DNA from: Aphrocallistes beatrix
Lineage: Eukaryota > Porifera > Hexactinellida > Sceptrulophora > Aphrocallistidae
Assembly: GCA_963281255.1 (NCBI GenBank)
Contig: OY725492.1
Location: 4,777,571 to 4,841,570 of the forward strand
Length of the DNA: 64,000 bases
Reading direction: 5' to 3'
In this document: positions 1 to 11,800 of the stretch, one piece after another
Layout of the letters: the number at the start of each line of letters is the position of its first letter
How positions within the stretch are numbered: the first letter of the stretch is position 1
Position numbers and translations under genes: made by a program
The notes under the pieces: generated by a model
What the model saw: only the letters and a program-made list of their open reading frames with translations
The model's database searches: none
Told to the model about the DNA's origin: nothing

Positions 1-2847
1 GACAAATCAGCTGACACAATGAAAAAAGAACTTAACAGCCAACCTGCTGATAGAGAAGAGAAATCAGCTGATAGTAAGGTGAAATCAGCTGATAGTAAGG
101 TGAAATCAGCTGGTCAGATCGGCCAATCAGCTGTGAGGTTTAGAGCAACTTACAATCCATTCACAGGACCCATCCTAGCAACCAATAGTGAACCAAACAC
201 GCCTGCTAATAAGTCCACTCCTCCAGAGACGAAACCGCGATCCTCTCCCCAGCTGATGAATCAGCTGATTGGTCAGCCAGAACAGCTGACCAATCAATCC
301 CCACAGCACGAAGTGGCACATTTAGGCGCAGAGGAAAGGCGCCATTTGCGACACTCTGTGAGTCAGGCCAGCATTCTGGATGAACTCTTTTCCCCGCCTT
401 CCAATCAGCTGTTAGAGAAATCCTACAGCGAGTCAGAGCTCGGGAATCTGCTCGCATCTGATTGGCCAGTTCAGACGCCAACCCACGGACGCAGATCTCA
501 GCTGAGATTGGGAACAGCTGTCACTGGGAAAGCGCGCCCAGAATTGCCTGACGCAGAACTCACTGATGTCACACACCTTTACGCGCCTAAAAATAACCGC
601 AACCCAATCGCTTGTAGTCCACTACCTACGCATTCCAATCATGCCAATCCGTCGCGAAGGCGAACTCCCTCCCTCCAATCAAGTCGCACAGAACCAATCA
701 TTTCAGGCGCCAAATCCGTGCCATCTCTTGACGAGATGCTCCAATCATTGGCCACATTCCAGCACTCACACAGAGGACGCCTGGCTCCAATGGCAGATGC
801 CACATTGGACCAATTCCTAGAGGAGAGAGTCCGCACCAGGGACACCCCACTAAAATTAGAACCGGAACCAGAGTTCAAGATACCGGAACTCCCGTACGGC
901 AAGTTCCTGTCCCTCTCTATCACCTCCACATGGGGAGATAGGCACTATCTGGGACTGAATGGAATCGAAGCGTTCTCTAGCGACGGGAATAAAGTTGAGG
1001 TATGCGATATCGCAGCTGATCCTCCTGACATCAATATCTTACCCGGGTGAGTTGTATATATGTAACAAACAACAACAAGCAACAAATAAACAAACAAACA
1101 AACAAACAACAAATAAACAAACAAACAACAAACAAACAGACAGAATTAAGATGATTATTTTCTTAATTCTGTCATTCTAATGGAAGAATTTCTATATTTA
1201 GCTGTGTATATTTATAGTTACGGGTCAGACCCCAGGGTAGCGCGCAATCTGATAGACGGCGAGAACAGGACCAGGGATGACCTTCACATGTGGCTCACCC
1301 CGTTCACACCTGGCCAGAACCACCTGCTCCACTTGGAATTCCAATCACCCACTCGCCTCGCTATGCTGCGCATTTGGAACTATAACAAGTCTCGGATACA
1401 TTCACATCGTGGCGCCAAGAATGTTCGCATTGAACTGGACTGCGCGCCTATTTTCGTGGGTGAGATCGCGCGGGCAAGTGGCGGGCTGCTAGGTGGCACG
1501 GAAAGCTTCGGCGACACAATTCTATTTACGGAAGATGAGCAAATTCTGGCGCTTATTTCAGAACACGACGAGACGTATCAAGGAGGCTTAAGTGAGGAAT
1601 TGGAATGTGAGCTGATGGAGAGCGTGTTGGAGGGATCATTTGTGTCGCGACCCGACACCAGTGACAAAGAGCGCCCATTTACCACTGCGGGCCACCAACA
1701 CCTACGCACAGAGGTGACAAGTAGCAGCGAATTTGTGGCGCAAAAAGTGTCATTATGTCTTCTTAACACCTGGAATGAGGAAGGTGTGAAAATGGGTTTA
1801 ACAGGTGTGGCACTTTTGGCGCCTGATACCTCTGACACCATTGAGTTAACAGCCAATCAGCTTCAGATGTTCCAGGTGTCTCCAGATGGCACACGGAAAC
1901 CACTCCAAATCGACACTTCACACCTTTTAAGTGACAATCTCACAGGTGATAAGGATGACATGTTGCTATGGGAACTGGAGGAATGTTCTCAAGCTCTTCT
2001 GGAGATCTCCCTTCCAGAACCAACTCCACTTGGTGGCGTTTCAATCTGGAACTATAACTTCACACCTGAAGACAGCTATGCGGGGGTGATGAGGATGGAG
2101 ATACTCCTTGACGACACTGAATTGTGGCACGAGCCACTAACACTTCGGAAGGCACCAGGCCATCTGAGATTCCAGTTCGGACAAGAAATTGTTTTCTCGG
2201 ACACTTCCCCTCTCCCTTCCCCTCCCGACTCCGACACAATCGACACTCACTCTCTCGTGCCACATTTCACGCCCGATCTGGCGCCCACTGGGTTCGTGGT
2301 GGAGATCCAGATTGTGTCGACCTGGGGCGACACTTACTATGTCGGTCTGAGTGGCGTGGAGCTGTTCGATTGGCGCGGACACCGGGTTCGATTGGAGGAG
2401 AGGAATGTGGCGGCATTTCCGGAGAGCATCAACATCTTGGAAGGTGTCGAGGGTGACTTGAGGACACCGGACAAGCTGGTCGACGGGACACATTCGTGTG
2501 GAGATGGCACACATTCTTGGCTGACACCTTTGCTCCCGAATGTGACACCTTCCATTTACCTGATATTCGACCAACCAGTGTCACTGTCCGCTCTGAAGAT
2601 TTGGAACTATGCCAAGACAGCTGACAGAGGTGTGAAGGAGCTTTGCGTTTTGGTGGATGATCTAATTATATACCACGGCGTGATTCCTCCAGCTGATCCC
2701 TCCGAAGTGGCGCCCTTTCTAGCTCTGCTACTCGACCAATCTCGCTTCTCGAATTCGCGAGACAGTTCGCGCGCCCAATCTGCAGTGATGGCGGTTGGAG
2801 ATCCGATTAAGCGGCCACTCACTAGCTTGACCGGAGCAGACTCTTAA
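1..2847 (+). CDS. KATNIP: KATNIP (katanin-interacting protein) copy A, C-terminal part, cut by window edge
   Basis: Two exons are visible: 1-1046 (open from the edge) and 1218-2847, joined by a GTGAGT donor at 1047 and a TTATAG acceptor ending at 1217. The phase-2 junction gives the KATNIP-like run ILPG-YGSDPRVARNLIDG. The protein carries repeated KATNIP/DUF4457 modules with the signatures STWGD-x-x-YxGL and LRIWNYN or LKIWNYA, at about residues 305-390 of exon 1 into exon 2 and again near the C-terminus. KATNIP is known to bind microtubules and act at the ciliary base. The N-terminal part of the visible exon is Ser/Pro/Gln-rich with KSAD repeats. It is nearly identical to copy B (20665-23483), so this is a recent segmental duplicate. 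The reading frame is intact to the stop at 2845-2847. The family assignment is confident; upstream exons lie outside the window. Confidence 0.9.
1070..1141. repeat. (AAAC/AAC)n microsatellite in KATNIP copy A intron
   Basis: Imperfect CAAA/CAA repeats fill much of the 171-bp intron 1047-1217. The equivalent intron of copy B has a shorter tract (about 21727-21772), so the repeat has changed length since the duplication. Confidence 0.85.
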
Positions 2848-4069
2848 CTCGGTACTTACACTTATGACGTCATTGCAACTTGATCCATGCTGCTTGAATG
2901 TGATTGTATTAAACGGATACTGAACTAACTGGGATAGTTCCGGGGTTAGTTCTGGTGTCAGTTCCAATTCCTCGTTACTCATTAATGCAATTCAATCTAT
3001 AAATAGTATCAATTAGCTCTGTTAATAATGTGAAAGCCAGCTGTAACTTGAAATCCCTGAATCCTGATTCGCAGTGGTTTTGTCCTTTTAAACAGCGATT
3101 CAGTTTCTAAATTTCATTCCTTTGCAATCCTCTAATACAAATATGTACAATTTGTTTCCCCTTCGCGGCTCAAAGATTTTCTGGACAATTCAGTAAGATA
3201 CATCTTGCAGAGTTATAATTATATATCACATGGTTCCAGAGAACATTCTCAAGTTTTAAGGTCCGTTAAATTCTACTCCAAGTTTCACTTTATTAATGAA
3301 TTTTTCTCACCTCTGCTCTAAGGATGGTAAAAGTATACAATTAACCAGTTTTCAGGTTGAAAATTCTCAAAAATATTTAGAAAAATGCTTTCAACGGTTG
3401 ATATGTGGTTTTCATGTGTGTTGATTTCGAAGATCATATTTTAGAGTAAATTTGATAATTAATTAATTTATACAATAGATACATAAAGTGAACATGGGGT
3501 TTTAGTTGTGTAGATTTAGAATATTACATTTTCAGGTCAATATTATAAATTATTTGTTTAATTTTGTTTACATTAGATACATAAAGTAAACAAAACTAAA
3601 AGAGGCCAGAAGCTGGCTTCAAGATTAACATGGGGTTTCAAGGGGTGTAGATTTAGGATATCATGTTTTCGGATTCTTGTAAGAAATTTCACGTTAACTT
3701 TTGTTTACAATATTTATATACTGTAAAAAAGTCCCAAATATGTTAAATTTAGAAACTCTAGCCGCCGCAGTGCGGCTCTGCGGACACGCAGTGTACGCAA
3801 GCCGCACACGCAATCAAGCGAAGCACGCTTGTATACAATTAACCAGTTTTGAATCTCTGATATGTGCCGAACATTCCGTCCTACCACTTTTTGATTGTGT
3901 CACCCCTGGAAGAGGCTTAGTTGTGTGTCTCGTTGTTACAAACTATTTCTCTATTAGATCATGAACTCATTAGAATTTTCTTTTATCTTCAATGGTAGAT
4001 ACTCTGATCTAATTATTTGAATACTTGATTCTTTGTAATCAAAATATAATTCCCTAACTCTCCAGTACT
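2848..4069. other. Intergenic 3' flank of KATNIP copy A
   Basis: No supported gene. 2848-3130 matches the 3' flank of KATNIP copy B (23484-23790). 3180-3260 is similar to 23820-23900 and 38908-38990. 3840-4020 matches 25015-25165 and 39190-39500, a conserved segment that lies a few hundred bp upstream of NHL-family genes. A GC-rich patch at 3760-3835 (AGCGAAGCACGCTTG) recurs at 45715-45765 and 58556-58575. Confidence 0.6.
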
Positions 4070-4184
4070 TTCCATATCAACCATTAAGGTAGTATGGCAT
4101 TCTCCAGTTACATATAAAATACAGATTGTTTCTTAGTTAAAGTATTATATTTCTATTCGACACAAATTCGCCTAAATCCAATCA
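4070..4184 (+). promoter_or_regulatory. Conserved NHL-family upstream cassette, N1
   Basis: This stretch of about 115 bp starts near CCATATCAACCATT, contains an AT-rich ACATATAAAATACAGATTG box and TCTATTCGACACAAA, and ends CTAAATCCAATCA immediately before the ATG. It recurs before the other NHL and zinc-finger paralogues in the window, so it probably holds the core promoter and 5' UTR. The TATA-like and initiator roles are inferred. Confidence 0.6.
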
Positions 4185-5423
4185 ATGGCAACCAATATTC
4201 AAGATGTCGCCCCTTACGACACAATCGCGCATTTCAATCACATCGCCGCTCTAATCCAACAAACCTTCAATGTCCTGATTGAGCAGCTGATCAAGAGGAG
4301 GGACACTCTCTGTCAAGAAGTGGCACAACTCCGAGATGATTTTCACAGTAAAGAATCCGCTCGTGTGGCTGCGATTGAAGAGTTGGAGAGAACTCAGCAA
4401 CAAATGCAGCAAATGAGCTTAAAGAGTAACATCAACCTCCCCGTCCACAAGCAAGCAGGTCTCATGTACCAACAAGCAAAGCAAAAGCTGTGTGTTCGCA
4501 CCCCACTCCCCAACCTCTCCTTCTCCTGTCCCACCCTCTCCCTCCTTCAATCTCAGATAGAGCAGTTCGGGGCGGTAGTCCAGCTGAAAGTGCCGAAATA
4601 CTCTGACAAGAAACAACCCATCCTAACCGCTGGGAAGAGAGAGAAAGGTGAGAAAGAACTTGATAGCCGTGGACTGTCACTAGATGAAGTTAACGAGAAG
4701 ATCTATATAGCGGATACATACAACCAACGCGTACAGGTACTGTCCTTCCAAGGAGAGTTCCTATCTCACTTTGGAGAGGAAGTACTGTGCAAGCCTTGGG
4801 GAATATCTGTCAGTGAAGATCATATATTCGTAACAGACATTGGTAATGACGAGCTATTCCAGTTCTGCAAGAACAGCCACCAACTACTCAACAGAGCTGG
4901 TGGTAAGGGGAGTAATGAAGGACAGCTGTCTAATCCACTGGGATTCAGTGTGGACTGGAATGGAGACGTGTTTGTAGCTGAGCTATCGAACGACAGAGTA
5001 TCCGTGTTCTCTAACCTCCTACACTACAAGCATACTATCGGACAAGGATCGCTACGTTCACCTCGAGACGTAAAACTAACGACCGATAAAGTGGTGGTAC
5101 TAGACAAGAGTCCTAACTGCATCCACTTCTTCTCCAGAAGTGGAGACCTCCTTACCTCCTGCGTGTCTCAAGGAGGAGGACAGGAATGTTTGGTATGTAG
5201 ACCTTTCTTCTTCTGTCTGGATTGTGAGCAGAATATCCTCGTTAGTGACTGCTTACACCATGTGATCAAGATACTCTCTAACTCCGGGGAGCTACTACAC
5301 ACCATTGGAAGGAAAGGGAAAGGAAAAGGAGAATTTATTGAGCCATATGGTATTGCCATTTCTAAATCTGGAATTTTGTTTGTATTGTCCTATAATCCCA
5401 ATCATCCTCTACAATTGTTTTGA
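4185..5423 (+). CDS. NHL-repeat protein N1, coiled coil plus six-bladed propeller
   Basis: Intronless, 412 aa. Residues about 20-80 form a charged helical/coiled-coil segment; residues 105-145 are a conserved linker (TPLPNLSFSCPTLSLLQ); residues about 145-412 form a six-bladed NHL propeller. Blade signatures include IADTYNQRVQVL (175-186) and a conserved Pro at 204, 251, 293, 340 and 387. The domain order resembles the C-terminal half of TRIM2/3/32/71 proteins, but no RING, B-box or filamin domain is present. NHL propellers bind RNA or protein. Variable residues sit around the blade Pro and in the D-x-x-N-x-R turns (CK-P, NPL, RSPR, CRPF, FIEP here). The start is supported by the conserved upstream cassette ending at the ATG. 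Ligand and function are unknown. Confidence 0.85.
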   Translation: MATNIQDVAPYDTIAHFNHIAALIQQTFNVLIEQLIKRRDTLCQEVAQLRDDFHSKESARVAAIEELERTQQQMQQMSLKSNINLPVHKQAGLMYQQAKQKLCVRTPLPNLSFSCPTLSLLQSQIEQFGAVVQLKVPKYSDKKQPILTAGKREKGEKELDSRGLSLDEVNEKIYIADTYNQRVQVLSFQGEFLSHFGEEVLCKPWGISVSEDHIFVTDIGNDELFQFCKNSHQLLNRAGGKGSNEGQLSNPLGFSVDWNGDVFVAELSNDRVSVFSNLLHYKHTIGQGSLRSPRDVKLTTDKVVVLDKSPNCIHFFSRSGDLLTSCVSQGGGQECLVCRPFFFCLDCEQNILVSDCLHHVIKILSNSGELLHTIGRKGKGKGEFIEPYGIAISKSGILFVLSYNPNHPLQLF

Positions 5424-5559
5424 ATTTATTGTTGTTTTTTTGATTACTTTTATTTTGTTGTTGTTGTTGTGATATATTATTATTCAAACAATCAATCTGA
5501 ATGTTTAATGTTTGGACTTCATTTATATTTGTCATAGAGGTGTCATATTATGGTTTATT

Positions 5560-6354
5560 TTGCTGACCGACAACTTACAAACTGTGAACCAAAATATCAG
5601 TCTTCTTAAAACGCCTGGAATTAGGAAGGTGTGAAAATGGGTTTAACAGGTGTGGCACTTTTGGTGCCTGATACCTCTGACACCATTGAGTTAACAGCCA
5701 ATCAGCTTCAGTTGTTCCAGGTGTCTCCAGATGGCACACGGAAACCACTCCAGATCGACACTTCACACCTTTTAAGTGACAATCTCACAGGTGATAAGGA
5801 TGACATGTTGCTATGGGAACTGGAGGAATGTTCTCAAGCTCTTCTGGAGATCTCCCTTCCGGAACCAACTCCACTTGGTGGCGTTTCAATCTGGAACTAT
5901 AACTTCACACCTGAAGACAGCTATGCGGGGGTGATGAGGATGGAGATTCTCCTTGACGACACTGAATTGTGGCACGAGCCACTGACACTTCGGAAGGCAC
6001 CAGACCATCTGAGATTCCAGTTCGGACAAGAAATTGTTTTCTCGGACACTTCCCCTCTCCCTTCCCCTCCCGACCACGGCGTGATTCCTCCAGCTGATCC
6101 CTCCGAAGTGGCGCCTTTTCTAGCTCTGCTTCTCGACCAATCACACTTCTCGAATTCGCGAGACAGTTCTCGCGCCCAATCTGCTGTGATGGCGGTTGGA
6201 GATCCGATTAAGCGGCCACTCACTAGCTTGACCGGAGCAAACTCTTAACTCGGTACTTACACTTATGACGTCATTGCAACTTGATCCATGCTGCTTGAAT
6301 GTGATTGTATTAAACGGATACTGAACTAACTGGGATAGTTCCGGGGTTAGTTCT
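5560..6354 (+). pseudogene. KATNIP fragment downstream of N1, with in-frame internal deletion
   Basis: An open frame at 5631-6248 matches the KATNIP last exon from KMGLTGVALL to the stop and continues into the KATNIP 3' flank up to 6354. Homology starts around 5560 with degraded similarity. Relative to copy A, positions 2230-2673 (444 nt, 148 codons) are missing, joining PLPSPPD directly to HGVIPPADP. No splice acceptor or promoter is evident, so this is most likely a relic rather than a gene. The fragment ends abruptly at the transposon beginning near 6361. Confidence 0.75.
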
Positions 6355-6360
6355 GCAGCA

Positions 6361-8120
6361 CAGCCGTATTCACTAAGATCTTAAGCACTAAGATCGATCT
6401 TAAGTCTTAAGATCGATCTTAGTTAAGATCGATCTTAAGATAGAACTTAGAAATAACGTTAGGGTTAATATGATTAGAATATAGCATTATACTAATCAAA
6501 TACAAAACTGAACTATAATATTTGTAATGGTAAGTGGTCATTTATTATTGATCTAGTGAAAATAAACTATATTTCTTCTTTTTGTTCAAAATTGGGGCAA
6601 TTAATGTCAATATTAGGAGCAAAGAAGATTGATTAACCCACTCCTGTAAGACATAGCTTCTATCTATGTAGTTGTACCGCCTGGAATGCCTGCTAGTGAG
6701 TCTCTTACATATCTGTGGTGAAATCTTTGTTTTAACTTTGAATTCTATTATGAAAATTCAATGTTTTATGCATGTATCTATAATTATTCTACACTAGTCA
6801 ATATCAAAGGAAGAGCTATCAAAGAGCACAAGTTATACCTCATGGATTCATAGTATTATATTAAACAAAACGTATAAACGACGTGTCTTTATATATTGTA
6901 ACATGAAAACCTCTCTAAAACAAAGTATAAACACTGGATATGAGTACAATAGATTGAACTCTATCGACGGTAAAATTTCTGCGTCATTTGGTGTTACGAA
7001 AATAATTGGTGTCATTAGTGGTTATGGTAAGTCGGCGTCCTCCCGTGTATATAAATTGCTGCTGAGTACTTGCATTAACAATACCAGACCAAAATGGACA
7101 AATCCCGCAAAGCAAATTGGACCAGAGAAGTCTCATTAATGCAATTGAATCAGCAGGTGAGATTTTGAGAGGCTCAGGAATTCTGCTGACAAAAACAGGA
7201 AGCCAGAAAGACTGGTGTGGGGTACAAACACTGCTGGACAGGTAGAAGACGAGGACATGTAATTATATCAGCAGATAGAAGTATTTCTGACTCTGCAGAT
7301 CGGGTAACAGAGATGTTTCAAAACACCCTTGCTTTTAGCGGAATTACAGGTGCTGCTGATCTTTTTCAAAGCACCAGCTGAGAACAATGAAATTCCAATA
7401 GCATCAACAGTATCAGCTGCAGGTCCTGTTGAATTTGAAGATACTCCAATTTTAGAGTCTCCAGAAGTTGAAATCCCGACAATATATACTCGTAAGCCAT
7501 CAAAGAAAAGTCGGAAGAGAAGGCGAACTGTTGATGAGCAAGATGATTCGGTCGAACTCTTGAAGGCTGCAGACTTACTTCCATTACAGCAGGTTGATGA
7601 AGAGCAGAGGGACTATTATAGATTGAAACGTCAGAGACTGCTGAAAAAATCATTGTGAATAGGAAAATAGGATCAAAGTGATTATTATCAGTCATGTGAA
7701 TCAATATATAAAGCCTCTCTCTATAATTGTGCATATTGGAATGATTATATGATCAAAGAATGTATGTTTGTTTATTCATACAAATCCAAAAAGAATTTGC
7801 CACGAATATAGCATGTGATACATGTTGCGATGTTACACACAATAAGGAGAAATGTTTTTAAAATATTTAAATTTTATTTGAAGTCTAATATCAATCAAGG
7901 TAGATTCAATGTTCGATAGAAGTAATTTTGAACAACATTTATGGAGTAATTAGTGAAAATCGAATCAATTCCAATACTTAAGACACCTCCCTAGGTTGCT
8001 TAATGTTCGGTCTTAAGTTCGGTCTTAAGATCGAACTTAAATCTTAGTGAATACCATTCTTAGTGAATACGACTTAAGATCGATCTTAAGATCGGTCTTA
8101 AGTTCTTAGTGAATACGGCC
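6361..8120. mobile_element. DNA transposon with TTAAGATCGATCTTAAG-rich ends
   Basis: Both ends carry an inverted repeat reading CCGTATTCACTAAGA (left at 6364; right end GAATACGG at 8111-8118 inverted). Each end is followed by arrays of AGATCGATCTTAAG-like palindromes. The element sits at the end of the KATNIP relic. It contains a broken Myb/SANT-like reading frame (7094-7658). A second, truncated right end lies at 13697-13904. The superfamily is uncertain; the Myb-like ORF would suit PIF/Harbinger, but I could not fix a target-site duplication. Confidence 0.65.
7094..7658 (+). pseudogene. Broken Myb/SANT-like transposon protein
   Basis: At 7094 a frame reads MDKSRKANWTREVSL, which resembles the start of a Myb/SANT DNA-binding domain. 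Frame continuity is then lost. 7329-7658 reads a separate open segment ending in a basic, charged tail (KKSRKRRRTVDEQ then RDYYRLKRQR), typical of Harbinger accessory proteins. Frameshifts separate the two parts. The identification is tentative. Confidence 0.4.
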
Positions 8121-8564
8121 GCAGCTGATTTCAGATTCGAAATCTACACATTCGAATTAGTCATAGTTGAACATAACTAATAAATTACCCAACTCAATGA
8201 ACAACTTATCAGCCTGAGACACCATAGGTAATTCATTGCCATCATGTATAGTGGTCAAAATGGGTGTATGTGGCATAAGGTGGCACTGATTGATAATTAC
8301 AAAAAGTTAGAATGAATGATTAATTAGAAAAATTAACCTGTGACTAATTTGAATGCATATTATTCGAATCTGGAATTCGATTAGCTGTATCCCATAACGT
8401 TTAGAAGTAACCCTCTTCATGAATAGACCCATTTTCGTATTATTTGTATGGAAAAGAATCAAGTGTAGAAATACTTTTGCACGGTTGGTGTATGCCACTT
8501 TGAGAACCACTGTACTAAACTATACAACAAAGTCTTTTACGGTGGTTTATTCTATTTGTGGTAT
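8121..8564. other. Intergenic AT-rich DNA, nothing recognised
   Basis: Only short open frames with no codon structure or homology that I can recognise. The MOXD1-like tandem duplication begins at about 8565. Confidence 0.5.
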
Positions 8565-8819
8565 TAGCGAATATTTAAGTTTCCCTTTGAGATCTGAATT
8601 TCTTAAAATAATAATATTAAGTATTGACAAATATATTTGAATGGACGATGTCTTTTAATGGAAATGGAGATATCCATACAAACCTACATCTAACTACAAA
8701 CACACATAACTAGCTACATTACACAGTAAAGAGAAGTATCCTAGTTTACCTAGAAAACTGGACTGTTTAGGCCTAAAGCAGTGGTGCATCCTAGAAATAT
8801 ACATAAACTGCGATGGTAG

Positions 8820-11800
8820 TTAAGAACAGGCGATGAGAGCTTGAACAAGAAGGGTCAGTAGGAGTACACTGGTGATAAGAGATGGTAACACTCCTGAGCT
8901 GTTCAGGGCAGTGAAGGAGATGGAGGGAACGAATGGGTCTTGACCACATCTGTAATAATCCTGATTTTGCCCGATGTAGTAAGTCCCATTGTAGTTGTTG
9001 CAGTCATCCCATCGGTTGGGCTGAATCATGTAGTCGATACCAGGGATTGGTAAGTGGCTTTTGAAGACTCGGTTGTTACAAGCTACGTAGATAGTATTGG
9101 GTCTAGTCAAGGGAGAAACTTCAAGTGTACGAAGTACCTTGTCCCCCCAGTTTAAAAGCGAGGCGTTAGAAATGTCATTCCCAGAAGGAATCACATTTTC
9201 GCAGACGAGGTCATCAGCTGCTGTACTATAGGCAGAGGATGTGTCATAGATACTTACACAACTTTGGAAGTTGACTCGAGGATAGTAAAACAAGAAATGG
9301 AGACACATTTCCTCTTGCGTCGACAAGCCCCCGAGCGTATAGTCCCCTCTTTCTGTCGTCTTGTATTGGCAGTTTACGACCAGCTCATCTCCAGGCTTTA
9401 TCGTGATTGGAGGATTTAGGTAGATCGGATCCTGTTATGAAGAACATAATTAAGATTAGGAGAGTAGTTCATCATGAAAATAAAATCGAACATTTTTCCA
9501 TTCATTTTTGATTGTTTTCGTTCTCGATCATTTTTATATAAACCAAAATTCAAAATACTTACCAAGCTTAGATATCAGAATACCGTAAACTGGCATGACT
9601 TTGGCCCTAAGAGGTTGCTTTGTCCCACAATAGCAATTTTAATAAATATACTCAAACTTATGAATCAATGTAATCACATTGATAATATGTTGAATGAAAC
9701 TCTCAATATATCCAAACGTATTTAAACTGCAGTATTACTAAGTTTGAGTATATTTTATTATAATTGCTATTGTGGGACAAAGCAATCTCTTAGGGCCAAA
9801 GACGCCCCAGTTTACGGTACTTAATAGTATTTTAGTCCTATAAGAAGACTCAAATGGTTGTAACAACATAGGAAGATAGAATCAGTTAATGATGATCAGA
9901 AGAGACAATATTAGTCCCCCAAAATGATCGGAAAAATAATCGGGCTAAAAGAGATCGTGATTACTATATTTTACTTGAAGTGTGTTAGAAAAATTGTTTT
10001 GCTTATTTTAAGATATCTAGTGAATATAATATTCTCCCTAGTGCATCTTGCAAATAAATTATGCCACTTTCTTACTTGAAATTCGAAGTCATAATTGAGA
10101 TTTCTGTCAACCGTTCCTATTTCTTGTCCGTTTCTGACTTGCTGTGTCCACATAGCACTTCCAGCTAAATGAGAGTGGAGAAGAGACGCGAATACTTGGA
10201 TGTCAGTTCCGAAATCCCTGGTGCATTCCGAGGGACAATAGCCCTGTACCACGTAGCTATCAGCGTAAGGGGGGATTCTCATATTTGGAGAAACGGAGTG
10301 TCCCAATGCAAATACTGCAGCGTCCTGTGTTCTCGTTTCAGCCGTGTGGTAGAGAGTGAACCCACTGCTGTCCACTATGCCAGACACTCCAGCAGGGTTG
10401 TTATAGTGCGTCTCAAGCAGTAATGTCCTGAAACTCTCCCCAGGGCCAATCGGGAATCCCACTTCTGGAGGATAATCGAAGTCCACTCCTCCCACTGCCC
10501 AACCAGCGATGATGATTGTTCTGCAGAGGCCAGTTTGGAACGGGGAGGCGTCTCCTGTGCAAAGGCCTGAATTCAGCGGTAGCTGTTCATCACAGACGTA
10601 CAGCAGCATATGGTGCACGTACTCTGAGGAGGAAGGAGTGATGTCGATCTGAACAAATTGGATAATAGATAATTAAACAACCGTTAGAAGCTAAAAGTGT
10701 GAAAATTTGTTTTCCATTTTTTTACCGGGAGGTGAAATTTAACTTAGATCTTCGAACTTAATCGTAGACTCATCATTTGACACCTACAAGCCAATTTTCA
10801 TATATCTACGACTTGCTAATTCTTCAACCAATTCGGACAAACATTAAAAAATCCAAAGGTTAGTACGTACTCGGATAATACCTTCTTCGGTTAGTACGTA
10901 CTCATTTTTCTGAACCAAAATCCATCTATAATATAGATTTCTATGTAGTACAAACTCGGTTAGTACGTACTTACGGATAGTATGTACTAATAATTCCTTC
11001 GAAGGGGTACGTCTTATCCGAGTTCTACTGTATATATAGGGTGTCTCAAAAGTTCTGCAACAACCAATTTTACTTTGTTAATTTTACTAAGATCACTTGA
11101 TTGTATTCCAAATTAGCCTCCATAAATGAAATCTAGCACCCTTCTAGCATAGAAATGAGCTCAACTCATTACGCAAAAAACATTTCTTATAAAATTTTAA
11201 ATAATTACAGACCAATTACTCCAAAATTTGGAGCTCAAAAGTGCAAAGTTTGAAGATCACTATTTTTCTAATGAAATATTACATCAATCACTTCTATATT
11301 CTGTAATTGATTCATAATACTAAAATAATATTATTACTTTTGAATTATGTAGCAGTAATCTCCGATAAGAACGAGTCTTTTTAAAGTATAGCCATAAAAT
11401 GTACCTGAGATGTGAGATTTTTTATTGAGTTAAAAAATATTCTTTACGAGACAATGAAATATATGATCCATCGTTGCAAATAAATTGAGAAATACAGGCC
11501 ATTGGAATGCAAAATAATTAAGATAATCCTCTCTTATTTTTGATTAAAATGAGGTATCAGATGTTCGATCTATTTATCTATTTATAATACATTAGTAAAA
11601 TTCGTTGCAGAACTTTTGAGACACCCTGTATACATACACAAACATTAATAGAGTTTTAATAGTAAGGCTAGACCTTGACACCTGAATGAAAGCATGGACC
11701 CTAGGTTCTAGTAGTAATATCCACTCTATGCTCTACACACGTATTTTTCAACTACATAGTTACCCCTATTCGGATGATGTGTCTCTTAGAAGTTGGTTTA

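Noticed and set aside
206..481. Antisense and shifted frames inside KATNIP exons (also at 20870-21145, 22677-23150 and others)
   Set aside because: Shadows of the spliced KATNIP frame, duplicated only because the exon is duplicated.
3701..3964. 87-residue open frame between KATNIP copy A and N1
   Set aside because: Lies in a repeated non-coding flank; copies at 25015 and 39190 do not keep the frame.
7366..7734. 122-residue minus-strand frame in the transposon
   Set aside because: Overlaps the Myb-like sense relic and has no domain pattern.
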